NCBI GenBank assembly: GCA_031292385.1
Contig: JARLHE010000060.1
Coordinates: 1-64,000, forward strand
Direction of reading: 5' to 3'
Length of the DNA stretch: 64,000 bases
Source of the DNA: Oligoflexia bacterium
GTDB lineage: Bacteria > Bdellovibrionota > UBA1018
Shown: positions 1-9,070 of the stretch, piece after piece
How the letters are laid out: each line of letters starts with the position of its first letter
Numbering within the stretch: the stretch's first letter is position 1
Notes under the pieces: generated by a model
What the model was told of the DNA's origin: nothing
Seen by the model: the letters and a program-made list of their open reading frames with translations, nothing else
Databases searched by the model: none
Position numbers and translations under genes: made by a program

Positions 1-269
1 CGTAAAACGAGCGCGAGCCTGCGTTGGGATATTCCCGAATTATAGAGCTGACCGAGCTTAAAGTTGATGCGCCTTTTTTTCTGATACCGATCGGATCGAA
101 AAGTCGCGCGAGAGAAGTAAGTCTGACAGTTTCGGCACAAATAGCGGCTGATACGCCTGCAGTCGGAACGTCTTAAGTAGGAGCCATTTCGGACGATGCG
201 TCCGGGATTAGGACCGGGTCGTGAGTGAGAGCTGCAATCAGAACGTGGGCAGTTGATTTTCATGCCCAT
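1..269 (-). CDS. Transposase-like protein, N-terminal zinc ribbon and HTH (partial, runs off left edge)
   Basis: A minus-strand frame is open from an ATG at 269 (second ATG at 263) to the window edge. The roughly 89 visible residues begin with a CPRSDC motif and continue through paired Cys and basic residues to LCRNCQTYF. They end with an LGQLYNSGISQRRLAL stretch that reads like a helix-turn-helix. This order (CxxxxC, about 30 residues, CxxC-xxYF, then a short HTH) is that of the InsA-type zinc beta-ribbon at the N terminus of IS1/IS1595-like transposases and of some regulators. The catalytic part lies outside the window, so the IS family cannot be named and decay cannot be judged. No good Shine-Dalgarno is visible. 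On the plus strand a 14-residue open tail ends at base 45, which is probably chance. Confidence 0.55.
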   Translation of the reverse strand, partial: MGMKINCPRSDCSSHSRPGPNPGRIVRNGSYLRRSDCRRISRYLCRNCQTYFSRATFRSDRYQKKRRINFKLGQLYNSGISQRRLALVL

Positions 270-357
270 GAGAGTGAAAGGATCGGGCCAGAATCACTGA
301 ATATTCACAGCCCGCTACTTTGCCGGATCAGCACTTAAAGGGGGCAGTTGGAATGTC

Positions 358-846
358 TCAACGGAAATCCCGGTCCATGACCGTTTCGCGACCGTCTTGC
401 TTCGCCTTTTGGATCGCGTCCATTGCCCATCGGCGAATATGGTTCGAGAGACGGTTCATGACGGCATCGGAGGTATTCATTGCTGATTTTTCTCGAACGT
501 AGGCCTTTACCTTCGAAACGACGGTCAGGATTTCCTGATCCGTGTCGGTTGGCGCGGCCGGGCGAGCGGGCGTCGGCGAATCCGCCGGAGCCGCTGGAGC
601 CACTGCTGCGCTCTGTTGGGCGCGGAATTGCCCTTCGGTCGGAGAGCGTTTTTCAAAGGCGCCGGCATCGCGGTGATTCATCATGGGAATGTGGGCGTCG
701 ACGCAAGCGACGGAGCAGAAGACCAGTCCGGTTCGAATCCGGTTACAGGTTGAGACGCTGCAGACCCAGTAAGTCTGGTTGAAACCGATCGTCTTTTTGC
801 AGGTTGAGCATTTGCGCCAATATGGACGAGGGCTTGTGGCTTCCAT
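358..846 (-). CDS. Zinc-finger protein with C-terminal histone fold
   Basis: The protein has 162 residues in three parts. Residues 13-52 hold Cys pairs C13/C16, C29/C34 and C44/C48 plus H52, a treble-clef or ZZ/MYND-like zinc-binding pattern. Residues 75-103 are a Pro/Ala-rich linker. Residues 106-162 fit a single histone fold: a short helix (VSKVKAYVREK), a loop, a long central helix starting NTSDAVMNRL, and a second loop with the histone-like signature DGRETVMDRDF. The end of the protein coincides with the start of the last histone helix, so that helix is very short. Known bacterial histones (Bdellovibrio Bd0055, Leptospira) share this core and bind DNA. The zinc module suggests a separate contact with DNA or protein. 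The start is supported by AAGGAG eleven bases upstream. The gene is divergent from the EEP gene. Confidence 0.8.
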   Translation of the reverse strand: MEATSPRPYWRKCSTCKKTIGFNQTYWVCSVSTCNRIRTGLVFCSVACVDAHIPMMNHRDAGAFEKRSPTEGQFRAQQSAAVAPAAPADSPTPARPAAPTDTDQEILTVVSKVKAYVREKSAMNTSDAVMNRLSNHIRRWAMDAIQKAKQDGRETVMDRDFR

Positions 847-873
847 GGCTGGATCTCCTTCTTTCGCTCGCTT

Positions 874-901
874 ATTCTACGGCTCTAGCGTTTATTAGCA
901 A
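874..901 (-). promoter_or_regulatory. Candidate sigma-70 promoter of the histone-fold gene
   Basis: On the minus strand a -35-like TTGCTA (896-901) and a -10-like TAGAAT (874-879) are separated by 16 bases. They lie 28 bases upstream of the start codon. The -35 matches consensus at four of six positions and the -10 at five of six. Confidence 0.45.
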
Positions 902-950
902 TGGAAATGACTTAGGGCAGTCGGCTTCCAATCTGCATGTGAACCCTGAC

Positions 951-1730
951 ATGCGGGTTCGCTGCGCCACAATGAATCTCAAGGGTATCGGGTCGAGCTG
1001 GTTCGAGAACCGCGCAGCCGCGTTGATTGATGGGCTGCGGCGGCATGAGCTCGATCTTGTTTGTTTTCAGGAATCCACGATTCGACAGGATACGCCGATT
1101 TACAATCAGGCGCGCGAGATCGGCGCGGCGATCGGCCTGGAGCACAGCGTTTTCAGTCCCTACGGCAATCCGGCGGAGATGATCACGCAGGATCAGGGCG
1201 GAATCGCTCTGATTTCGCGTTTTGCTATTTCCGATGTCAGAGGCCGGCGGCTGCCTCCGGGGCATCGAGGGCCGTCCGATTCCCGCTCGGCGCTCTTCGC
1301 GTCGCTTCATACGCCTCGGGGCAAGCTGGGGGTGGTCACCACTCATTTGTCCTGGAGGCCCGAAGAGGCGGAAATTCGGTTGATGCAGATGGGGATTCTG
1401 CTGCGGGAGCTATCGAAAGCGCCGTGGGGACAGGCTGTCGACAAGTACGTTTTGCTGGGCGATCTTAATGCCGTGGCTGAGGAGCCCGTGATTCAGACCG
1501 TCTCCGAACGAATGACCGACGCTTACCGAACCGCGCATCCGAACGAGCCGGGGCATACGTGGAGCATTCTCAACCCCCTGAACCGCGGTCTCGATTCGGT
1601 CGACCGGCGGATCGACTACATCTTCTCGGACCGAAGCGCTTCGGTGCGAAAATGCGAAGTTATCTTGGATCGGCCGGCGCCGGTCTATCCTTCGGATCAT
1701 TTCGGGGTTTTTGCCGAATTGGAATGGTAA
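951..1730 (+). CDS. Endonuclease/exonuclease/phosphatase (EEP) family protein
   Basis: A 259-residue protein with the full set of EEP (DNase I-like) motifs: CFQE at residues 38-41 (metal-binding Glu), TTHLSW near 130, LLGDLNA at 168-174 (catalytic Asp and Asn), RRIDYIF at 219-225 and PSDHFG at 247-252 (terminal Asp-His). The fold cleaves phosphodiester or phosphate-ester bonds in nucleic acids, phospholipids or inositides. The substrate cannot be told from sequence. The open frame extends upstream to 804 but would overlap the divergent histone-fold gene, so the ATG at 951 is preferred (a GTG lies four codons earlier). There is no signal peptide, so it is probably cytoplasmic. An imperfect inverted repeat overlaps its stop codon. 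Confidence 0.85.
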   Translation: MRVRCATMNLKGIGSSWFENRAAALIDGLRRHELDLVCFQESTIRQDTPIYNQAREIGAAIGLEHSVFSPYGNPAEMITQDQGGIALISRFAISDVRGRRLPPGHRGPSDSRSALFASLHTPRGKLGVVTTHLSWRPEEAEIRLMQMGILLRELSKAPWGQAVDKYVLLGDLNAVAEEPVIQTVSERMTDAYRTAHPNEPGHTWSILNPLNRGLDSVDRRIDYIFSDRSASVRKCEVILDRPAPVYPSDHFGVFAELEW

Positions 1731-1752
1731 CTGCCCCTAGGGGCCAGTTAGT
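1728..1752. terminator. Inverted repeat over the EEP stop codon
   Basis: The sequence beginning TAACTGCCCC and ending GGGGCCAGTTA is a near-perfect inverted repeat of about 10 bases per arm with a one-base bulge. It includes the stop codon of the upstream gene. No T-tract follows, so a terminator role is only possible. Confidence 0.3.
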
Positions 1753-1903
1753 GACCATTAAACGCGATATAATTGATTTGCGCCCGATCCGGGTGGGTCG
1801 TTTCCGACGCATCTTTTGCCGCTCGCATATATTGATAATATGTAAATATGAATGGATTTTAACCTGACGGGCCCGGGGAGCCGTCAGCGAGCGAGGGGTA
1901 CTG

Positions 1904-3262
1904 GTGAAAACTGGAAATTCGACGAAACTTGCCGCGATAAGCGCTTTACTGGCGCTTGAAGCTTGCCAATCAACCGGAGCAAGCTTCCACACGCCATTCA
2001 GCGCGAACGAGGCATCGAGCACCGTAACCTCGACTCCGAGCCAGATCGCGACCCTGCCGACGCTGCCCAGCTGGACTTCTGGCGCCGTAAGCTCGGGAGG
2101 CTCGGCGACCCAGGTGACGGTCAATCAGTTGTCCGCGCCGCTGCAAGTGGCTCCTTCGGGCGCCACGGTCAATATCGGGACAAACTTTAACTCGACTTCG
2201 ACGTTGGCTGCTTCCGATACGCTCACGATCGCGCTTGTCGACGTGAATGATAACGCGGTTTCCACGGTCCAAAACAACTTGAACAACGGCCAGGCGGTCA
2301 TTCCAACGACTTCCTGGGTGGGGCCGATAACGATCGTGACGCCGATGACGATTCCGGGCACCGTGGCGAACGGCACCTATTATGTCATGGTTTCGCTGAC
2401 GAACTCGTCGAATGCGCCGCTGCAGTTGACCGCGGGCCAAGGCGTGACTCAGGATAATCAGTATCGATACTATGTGGGAGCGGTGACCGTGAATTCATCG
2501 GCCTCGGCGCCGAGTCCGCTGGCGCCGGTGACTCTCGATTTGTCCGGCTACACCTTGAGTTTCGACGACGAATTCACGAGTTTGAGCCTTTCCGACTCGT
2601 CGACGTACAACGGGTCGAATTGGTACACTAAGAATGAGCAGTGCTGCTTGATGTCCACGGATGGCTCGAGTACCGCGATGGTCGGTCTCTCGAGCCCGGA
2701 AAATCCGTACTCTTTGCTTGCCGGCGGAGGCTTGGACATTCGGCTGCAGGAGATCAGCAATAGCTGGTACTCGGGCGTGCTCACTTCCGTGGACAGTACG
2801 GGCGTCGGCTTTTCCCAGCAATACGGGTATTTCGAGATCAAGGTTAAGCTTCCGTCGGGCTACGACACCTGGCCGTCTTTTTGGATGCTCAATACCTCGT
2901 CGAAGAGCTCCGGGACTACCGGAGGCGAGATCGATATCATGGAGTACATCGCCAACCCGGGCTTCTCGAATTACTTTTCGACGACGCTCCATGACTGGAC
3001 CAATTCCACGACGCCGGCCATGAGCCATAATATCGTGACCGCCCCGGATGACGGTCACTACCATACCTACGGTATGATGTGGACGGCGGAGACCATGACT
3101 TTCTACTTCGATCACACCGTCACTTTCTCCGCTCCGACTCCGGCCGTGATGCACCAGCCTTATTACATGCTGGTGGACCTTGGTCTTGGGGGCGGTTGGC
3201 CGACCGTAGGTACGCCGGCGGTGAACGATATGCAGATCGCCTATGTCCGGGCCTATAAATAA
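1904..3262 (+). CDS. GH16 family beta-glucanase, lipoprotein
   Basis: A 452-residue lipoprotein starting at GTG with a purine-rich GAGGGG upstream. The signal peptide ends in the lipobox LEAC, with Cys at residue 21. Residues 40-200 form a Ser/Thr-rich beta-sandwich-like module. The C-terminal half is a glycoside hydrolase family 16 domain: GYFEIKVKLP near 308, WPSFWML near 323, and the catalytic motif EIDIMEY at 342-348 (nucleophile E342, D344, acid/base E347). GH16 enzymes of this motif type hydrolyse beta-1,3- or mixed beta-1,3/1,4-glucans such as laminarin. Surface anchoring suggests breakdown of external polysaccharide. The TPMT gene starts six bases after its stop and is likely cotranscribed. 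Confidence 0.92.
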   Translation: MKTGNSTKLAAISALLALEACQSTGASFHTPFSANEASSTVTSTPSQIATLPTLPSWTSGAVSSGGSATQVTVNQLSAPLQVAPSGATVNIGTNFNSTSTLAASDTLTIALVDVNDNAVSTVQNNLNNGQAVIPTTSWVGPITIVTPMTIPGTVANGTYYVMVSLTNSSNAPLQLTAGQGVTQDNQYRYYVGAVTVNSSASAPSPLAPVTLDLSGYTLSFDDEFTSLSLSDSSTYNGSNWYTKNEQCCLMSTDGSSTAMVGLSSPENPYSLLAGGGLDIRLQEISNSWYSGVLTSVDSTGVGFSQQYGYFEIKVKLPSGYDTWPSFWMLNTSSKSSGTTGGEIDIMEYIANPGFSNYFSTTLHDWTNSTTPAMSHNIVTAPDDGHYHTYGMMWTAETMTFYFDHTVTFSAPTPAVMHQPYYMLVDLGLGGGWPTVGTPAVNDMQIAYVRAYK

Positions 3263-3267
3263 GGGTC

Positions 3268-3909
3268 ATGGAAAAGGGTTATTGGCTCAATCGTTGGAAG
3301 CGCGGCGATACCGGATGGCATCAAACGGAAGCCGAGCCAAGAATGACCGATTATTTTTCGAGTCTGGCTCCGGCGCGCGTTTTTGTTCCTCTTTGCGGCA
3401 AGAGCTTGGATTTGAAATGGTTGCTTGAGCACGGTCACGAGGTCATTGGAGTCGAGTTGAGCGAGCTGGCTTGCCGCGAGTTTTATCGCGAGCATTCGAT
3501 TCCGTTCCGCGAAAGCCAATGCGGCCGCTTCACGGTTTTTCGCGGCGAGCGGATCACGGTTTTGAACGGCGATTTTTTCGAACTGGAACCTTCGTCTCTT
3601 TTGCAATTTGGCGGGCAAATCGGCGCGGTTTATGATCGCGCCGCCTTGATCGCGATGCCGCCGGATATCCGCGCTCGCTACGCTCGGCACATGATTCAAC
3701 TGCTTCAGGGGGCCGGTCGGGACGAGAATTTTCGGTTTTTGCAGATCGTATTGGAACGGACGCCGCACGATGAGAAGGGGCCGCCGTTCTCGGTTTGCCT
3801 CTCCGAAATCGAGAGTCTTTACGGAGCCTATTTTAAAATCAGGGCCCTGAGTCGCGAACAGCTCGAGGAGGCGACAAGCGAGTGTGTCTACGAACTGTAT
3901 CCAAGGTGA
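3268..3909 (+). CDS. tpm: Thiopurine S-methyltransferase family protein
   Basis: At 213 residues it matches the usual bacterial TPMT length. The N terminus has the family signature WLNRWKRGDTGWHQ, followed by the SAM-binding region VFVPLCGKSLDLKWLLEHGH and the acidic VIGVELSE. A VYDRAALIAMPP segment follows at about 115-130. Bacterial TPMTs transfer a methyl group from SAM to thiols, selenium or tellurium species and are cytoplasmic detoxification enzymes. It starts six bases after the GH16 gene, with a weak GGGTC ribosome site inside the end of that gene, so translation may be coupled. The link with a glucanase has no obvious functional reason. Confidence 0.93.
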   Translation: MEKGYWLNRWKRGDTGWHQTEAEPRMTDYFSSLAPARVFVPLCGKSLDLKWLLEHGHEVIGVELSELACREFYREHSIPFRESQCGRFTVFRGERITVLNGDFFELEPSSLLQFGGQIGAVYDRAALIAMPPDIRARYARHMIQLLQGAGRDENFRFLQIVLERTPHDEKGPPFSVCLSEIESLYGAYFKIRALSREQLEEATSECVYELYPR

Positions 3910-3964
3910 CACAGTGTTTGCGCGCGGATTAAGTTGCTAGTCTTATCGGAAGGGAGAACGTCTG

Positions 3965-6787
3965 ATGAGCTTATGGGCGAGATTGTCGCATATCGCGTTC
4001 TTTTTTTCTTTGCTCACGAGCGCGTCGGCGAGCACGCCTCCTCCTATTTTTGGGAAAGTCGATGGCATTTCCTACGGCAGCGACGGGGGCCCCGTGATCA
4101 CCGGCTGGGTTTGCCAACACGGCAATTCGTCGGCTATTCGGACCAATGTCTATCTTGGCGGCGCTTACGGGTCGGGCGGCACCTATTCCTCGGCCCTGAG
4201 CGTGGCCGGGCTCGCCAATTTGCCAAGCGAGGCCGCGGCGAATAGTTCCTGCACCGGTAAAGCGCACGAGTTCTCGATCCCGATTCCCGCGTCAGTCGTC
4301 GAGCAATCATCGGGTCAGTCGATCTACGTTTACGGCCTTTATCCGGTGTCCGGCCAAGGGGCGGTATTATTGTCCGGGTCGGGTAATTTCGATATTTCTC
4401 CGCCTGTCATCGGGGATATCCAAGGCGTCACGACGAACTCGTCGGGAGCCGTGATTTCGGGATGGGCCTGCTACGTTGGAAATGCGTCGTCGCTCAATGT
4501 TTCGCTTTATGTGGGGAGCGGCTATCCGACCGGTGAGCTTGTCACCTCGGCAGTCGCAAGCGGGCCCAGTGACGCGTCAATCGTCACCGCCTGCGGATCG
4601 GCTGGAAGCGCGTATAATTTCTCGATTCAGTTAAGTGAGCAACAGCTGACCCAGTTTTCCGGTCAGGGAATTTATATTCACGGGATTTCTCCGGCGGGCG
4701 GAAATAATCCGCTTCTGAACAACAGTGGCGCGTTTGATTTCCCAGCCCCGGCTTCCGTCAACTCCTGCTCGGTGAGCAGCCTGAGCTCGCTTAACGCTTG
4801 TATAGCAGGTGGCGCTCAGGTGATCGAATTCGCATCGGATGTGACTTGCACGGGCTCGTCGTGCTGCAACGGATCCTCCGGCGCTTTGATCGACTTGGAG
4901 AATCTGAGTTACCGGGTCATTCAGGGGAACGGCCATACTCTGCATCGTCTCGCTGATCCCAATTCGGGCTTAGGCTATCAATCGCGTTGTTCGGCCATCA
5001 ACATCAACAATGCCCAGTACATCCAGGTCAACTCGCTGAATATTGACGACGACGAGACTGTTCCGGCTTGTACGGTGGCAACGAATTTCGCGTTCATCTG
5101 CGCGCAAACAGTCGCGATTCAAAGCTCGAGCGACGTTGATTTCGAGAAATTCGGTGTTTATAGCGCGAAAGGCTATGCGGTCAGTGCAACTGCTTCCAAG
5201 GCAATCACGTTCAATAACTCCGTCATCTCGAATGCCGGCGTCATCGGCTTTTACGCCGGTGGTGGCAGTGAGTATGTTTTCGTGAAAAATTCGGTGATTT
5301 CGGGGACCGGAGCGAACGGGATCGCTTTCCAGGGAGTAACGGGGTTGTATTTCGGGGCTAACGCGATTCAGGGCAATATTTTCAATGCCAATCATTATCG
5401 AGGGGCCTGGCCCGATGGGGCCGGCCAGCTCATTGACGGCGGCCAGGTTTATCTTCCGCTCGTGGATTTCGTCAATGTCACCAATAACATCATTGCTGAC
5501 AGCGGATGCACCGGCTGCGCCAATAACGGCGAAGACTGGGGTATGGAGCTTGGATCGCCGCAGGCTTCGCCCAGTCCGGTGGTGGATAACATGCAGGTTT
5601 CCGGAAACTATATTTATAACGGCAAGGGTTTGCCGTTTCTCATGAATGGCGGGGCGCAGTTCGGCGGCCAATGCTCGATCACCGGAAATACCGTTTACGG
5701 CTTCACGGACGTGAACAAGTGGAGCCCATCCGACGAGCCTAACTTCGCCACTTTCGATACGAGCACCAACATCTTTGGAAATACCCCGATCTTGAGCTCG
5801 GGCGCTTCGCTTTCGATGAGCGGTATCACCACGGACACGACCCCTTCTTTGAACCGCGGAGGAGTGTCCGACTACTCGATTTATCGGTTGAGAATAACCA
5901 GCAGCGGATTTCACGAGGAAGCCAATACGGCAACCGAGCAGGGTAGCTCCGCCGTTTTGGAGGATATTTTTGGGCTTAGTCCGCGTCCGCGGCTTGGAGC
6001 AAGTAGCAATCCGATTTACCGATGCTTCGTGAGTGGGAGCACAACCAACGATTTTGCTTCCTTGGATCCGAATTGCGGCGGGACGCAAAGAAGCTTTCAT
6101 AGCATCCTGGGGTATAGCTATGAGTCCACGTACCCAGGCGCGAGTCCGATTTACAGCTGCAAGAATAAAAGTCCGGCGACCGACAAGTTTGTGAGCTGGA
6201 GCTCGAGTTGTGAAGGAATGACCGTCGTCGGACAGCTGGGGTACGCTGTTCCTTACCGGTATTTGTCGCCGATCAATCTCTATACCCAAGGGGAAATGAT
6301 CGAGCTGAATAACCCGAACACATGGCAGATTTCCGGCCTGACCTACAGCATTTCTCCGGCATTACCCGCGGGTTTAAGCTTGAATAAGAGCACCGGTGTG
6401 ATCAGCGGAACCCCCACTGCGGCGGCATCGCTGGCCACTTACACGGTTACCGTGAGCGGCCCGATTTTGAATGGTTCTTCATCCAGCTCCACGGCGAGCA
6501 TCCAGTTGAAGATCGCCGTGAATCCGGCGCTCGCTTATTCGACCCCGAGCCCTGTTTACTCTCATGGAACGGCGATCACCGCCAATTCACCCACGAGCGC
6601 GAGCGCAGCGGTTTTCACTCAATACAGTGTTGCCCCGGCGTTGCCGGCGGGTTTAAGCCTCAATGCAACTACCGGCGTGATCAGCGGTACGCCAACCGCG
6701 GCCTCGGCCTTGGCGACTTACACGGTTGTGGGAAGCGGAGTGGAGGGCCATACTTCGAGTGCATCTTTGAAAATCACCGTGCAATAA
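3965..6787 (+). CDS. Secreted right-handed beta-helix protein with DUF5648-like and putative-Ig repeats
   Basis: A 940-residue exported protein with a signal peptide at 1-23 (cleavage near SASA). Domains in order: two N-terminal repeats of about 100 residues, each opening with GW(V/A)C and ending before F(D)xxxP (residues 25-140 and 140-255); a cysteine-rich start of a beta-helix near 265; a long parallel beta-helix region rich in Asn and Val ladders (300-620); a segment with IYRLR, IYRCFVSGS and IYSCKN repeats resembling DUF5648 (about 640-760); and two C-terminal He_PIG-type Ig units sharing the motif PALPAGLSLN...TGVISGTPTAA. The make-up fits an extracellular adhesin or polysaccharide-binding or lyase protein. 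No catalytic triad could be assigned. GGAAGGGAG precedes the ATG. Confidence 0.85.
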   Translation: MSLWARLSHIAFFFSLLTSASASTPPPIFGKVDGISYGSDGGPVITGWVCQHGNSSAIRTNVYLGGAYGSGGTYSSALSVAGLANLPSEAAANSSCTGKAHEFSIPIPASVVEQSSGQSIYVYGLYPVSGQGAVLLSGSGNFDISPPVIGDIQGVTTNSSGAVISGWACYVGNASSLNVSLYVGSGYPTGELVTSAVASGPSDASIVTACGSAGSAYNFSIQLSEQQLTQFSGQGIYIHGISPAGGNNPLLNNSGAFDFPAPASVNSCSVSSLSSLNACIAGGAQVIEFASDVTCTGSSCCNGSSGALIDLENLSYRVIQGNGHTLHRLADPNSGLGYQSRCSAININNAQYIQVNSLNIDDDETVPACTVATNFAFICAQTVAIQSSSDVDFEKFGVYSAKGYAVSATASKAITFNNSVISNAGVIGFYAGGGSEYVFVKNSVISGTGANGIAFQGVTGLYFGANAIQGNIFNANHYRGAWPDGAGQLIDGGQVYLPLVDFVNVTNNIIADSGCTGCANNGEDWGMELGSPQASPSPVVDNMQVSGNYIYNGKGLPFLMNGGAQFGGQCSITGNTVYGFTDVNKWSPSDEPNFATFDTSTNIFGNTPILSSGASLSMSGITTDTTPSLNRGGVSDYSIYRLRITSSGFHEEANTATEQGSSAVLEDIFGLSPRPRLGASSNPIYRCFVSGSTTNDFASLDPNCGGTQRSFHSILGYSYESTYPGASPIYSCKNKSPATDKFVSWSSSCEGMTVVGQLGYAVPYRYLSPINLYTQGEMIELNNPNTWQISGLTYSISPALPAGLSLNKSTGVISGTPTAAASLATYTVTVSGPILNGSSSSSTASIQLKIAVNPALAYSTPSPVYSHGTAITANSPTSASAAVFTQYSVAPALPAGLSLNATTGVISGTPTAASALATYTVVGSGVEGHTSSASLKITVQ

Positions 6788-6803
6788 CCGAGCTTCGGTC
6801 CGG

Positions 6804-9026
6804 TTAGCGATGACCACCGCCGCCGCCACCACCGCCACCGCCGTGTGAACCTCCTCCTCCTCCTCCATGAAATCCGCCGCCGCCACCACCGCCGTGGGAT
6901 CCACCCATGCTTCCGCCAAATCCGCCACCGGAGCGTTGGCCGGCTAGGCCTCCTTGTCCCTGAAGTGACTGGCCGGATCGGAATGAATTCCAATGCTGTT
7001 CGCCCGTGGTTCGGGCGGTGCGGCTTTGCTCGAGCACTCCTGCCTGTTCGTGTGGAACGGCGGATTGCCAGCCTTTTTGCGGCGTATGGGCTTCCCAGCC
7101 GCGCTCGCCATTATAGCGATACACGTTGCCGTTTCGTCCCGCGTAAACGTTGTTGGGGTGGGTGGGGCTTGTCAGCCTTTGGCGGTTAGCCGCCTCGGCC
7201 CGATCCCAGGTGTTGCGGATCACCGGTCGGGCCGGCCCCGGTCTTGCCCAGCCTCGATACACATTCGTTGGATAATGCGGGCTGAAGCCGTGCCAGGGGT
7301 GATGCCATCCCGCCCATCGCCATGGTCCCCACCAAGGATAGAAAATGGGGCCGCCGACGAAAATCCCGAAAAAAGGCCCGGCTGCGAAGCCGAAGCCGAA
7401 GGTCCACGGATAGCCGACCCAGAAGCTGCCGATCCACGGATAATAGCTGTATCCCGGCCCGAAAACGACTACGCCATCGGCAGTGTAGTAAGAGCCGAGA
7501 TAACCGGGCGTATAGCCTACGTACACGACGTCCGGAGTGTAGCCGTACACCCGTACGAAGGTGACGTAATACAGCGGCGAGCTGGGTGGAATGGAATAAA
7601 TGACCGAAGGAACTTGAGTGGCAACGACCCATGGGCCGCCGGGAGCGGTGGCGGCGAACCAGATTCCGTTATCGACGGAATAGAAAGTATGGGGATCGAC
7701 TTCGATGACCGGCGTTCGGGTATTGATCGCGTATTGTAGCGGCGTGCCTGAGATGGGACGGAATTCGGGCGAGCCGTCATATTGAATGGCGAGTCCGGCC
7801 GCGCTGCGGTCAACGGCCGCGGTTTGGGGGATTTCATTGGCAACAGCCGCTTCTTGCGCTTGTGGCGTTCCTGCTACGGATGCGAGTACGGTGCCTTTTC
7901 TGTGGTTTTCAGGGATTTTCGCGAAATCGTCAGGAAGCTTTTTGGCCGAGACGAAGGTCCACGCCCCGTTCAGCGATGACGAGCGGTACCACCGGCCGGA
8001 GATCAGGACGTAATAATCGCCGCTAGCCTGGTCGACGAAGATATCGTTCGCGGAATTTTCGACGTAAAGAAGCTTCGTTCCGGATACGGATTGCAGCTTG
8101 GGTGATCCTTCGGTTTGAATCAGTTCGGTCGGTACCGTGCTCACATAGACGGCGGGGACCACTCCTTTTTGAAGTTCCTGCATGAGCGGCGATTGCGGAT
8201 CGCTCGAAAGATCGACGTCTTTCGAGTCGGAGAGGTTACTCTTCAGCTGGTCGAGGGTTGAAGGAGGTGACGTCACGGGCTTCCATGTGCCGCTCACCGA
8301 GCCACTCTCCATCCATCGATTTCCAAGATAGAGATAATATTTTCCGCTCGAGCGATCCAAGGCGATCAGCGCGCGCGTATTGATCACTCTCATCAGATCG
8401 GGAAGGCCCGTTTCGCGAAGCGCCGGTTCTCCGTCAATGAGGACGAGCGCCGCCGGCTGCGAGCTGTAGATGATCTTGGGCGGAGTGTTTTTCAGGCCGG
8501 TCGCGGGACGTTTTTCCTCGGCGTGAGTGATCGCAAGATCGGCTTGCAACCGATCGAGCGCGATATGCCGCACCAGGGTGGCCGTGTGTTTGCCGAGCAG
8601 TTCGCGATACTCTTCTGCGTGTTCGGGTTCCGAAGGAAAGCTTGCTTTCGTGATCTGAACCTCTTCCAACGTGACCACATGGTTGACCTTGTCGACCTCG
8701 GTTCGCGCCTGAATCCAGATGACTCCGTAAGCGGGAGTAGGGGATGCGGGTCGCTGAACGGAAACGGCGGCACGTTCTTGAAGCTGATTGCCTTTCCAGC
8801 TTTCAACCTCCGGCTGGTAGATGGTGATCTGTTCCTGATTGGACACCAGGCGCGGCCAGCCGTTGTCAGTGCCATCGCTGACGGTGGCCGCCTGAGGGGG
8901 GGCCGGAGGTTGTTCAGGAGATTGTGCAGATGCAACGGTGCAAGAAGCAGCGGCGGCCATCAACGCGATTGTCGTGGTTTTCATGAATGAAATTGCCGAC
9001 ATGTCTTTTGAAATTGCGATTATCAT
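6804..9026 (-). CDS. Large secreted repeat protein with aromatic core and Gly-rich tail
   Basis: A 740-residue frame. The signal peptide begins at the ATG at 8984 (MKTTTIALMAAAASCT, cleavage after ASA), and ATGs at 9002 and 9026 are alternatives. Three repeat units of about 90 residues lie at roughly 195-260, 305-380 and 425-490. Each has a YY(L/V) segment followed by (G/N)RW or GIWF and a G(T/A)W or GPW strand. A segment very rich in Tyr, Trp, Gly and Phe spans 500-590. The tail is poly-Gly with GGGGG and SHGG runs. Similar architectures in other proteobacteria carry the loose name carbohydrate-binding family V/XII, but no function is established. The stop lies 16 bases from the convergent beta-helix gene. 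It is divergent from lexA. Confidence 0.75.
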   Translation of the reverse strand: MIIAISKDMSAISFMKTTTIALMAAAASCTVASAQSPEQPPAPPQAATVSDGTDNGWPRLVSNQEQITIYQPEVESWKGNQLQERAAVSVQRPASPTPAYGVIWIQARTEVDKVNHVVTLEEVQITKASFPSEPEHAEEYRELLGKHTATLVRHIALDRLQADLAITHAEEKRPATGLKNTPPKIIYSSQPAALVLIDGEPALRETGLPDLMRVINTRALIALDRSSGKYYLYLGNRWMESGSVSGTWKPVTSPPSTLDQLKSNLSDSKDVDLSSDPQSPLMQELQKGVVPAVYVSTVPTELIQTEGSPKLQSVSGTKLLYVENSANDIFVDQASGDYYVLISGRWYRSSSLNGAWTFVSAKKLPDDFAKIPENHRKGTVLASVAGTPQAQEAAVANEIPQTAAVDRSAAGLAIQYDGSPEFRPISGTPLQYAINTRTPVIEVDPHTFYSVDNGIWFAATAPGGPWVVATQVPSVIYSIPPSSPLYYVTFVRVYGYTPDVVYVGYTPGYLGSYYTADGVVVFGPGYSYYPWIGSFWVGYPWTFGFGFAAGPFFGIFVGGPIFYPWWGPWRWAGWHHPWHGFSPHYPTNVYRGWARPGPARPVIRNTWDRAEAANRQRLTSPTHPNNVYAGRNGNVYRYNGERGWEAHTPQKGWQSAVPHEQAGVLEQSRTARTTGEQHWNSFRSGQSLQGQGGLAGQRSGGGFGGSMGGSHGGGGGGGFHGGGGGGSHGGGGGGGGGGHR

Positions 9027-9070
9027 TCCAAAAGAGCCAGGCGCGTTAAATATATGACTGATATAGTTTG

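Noticed and set aside
4970-6289. 439-residue minus-strand ORF
   Set aside because: Shadow of the beta-helix protein gene on the other strand.
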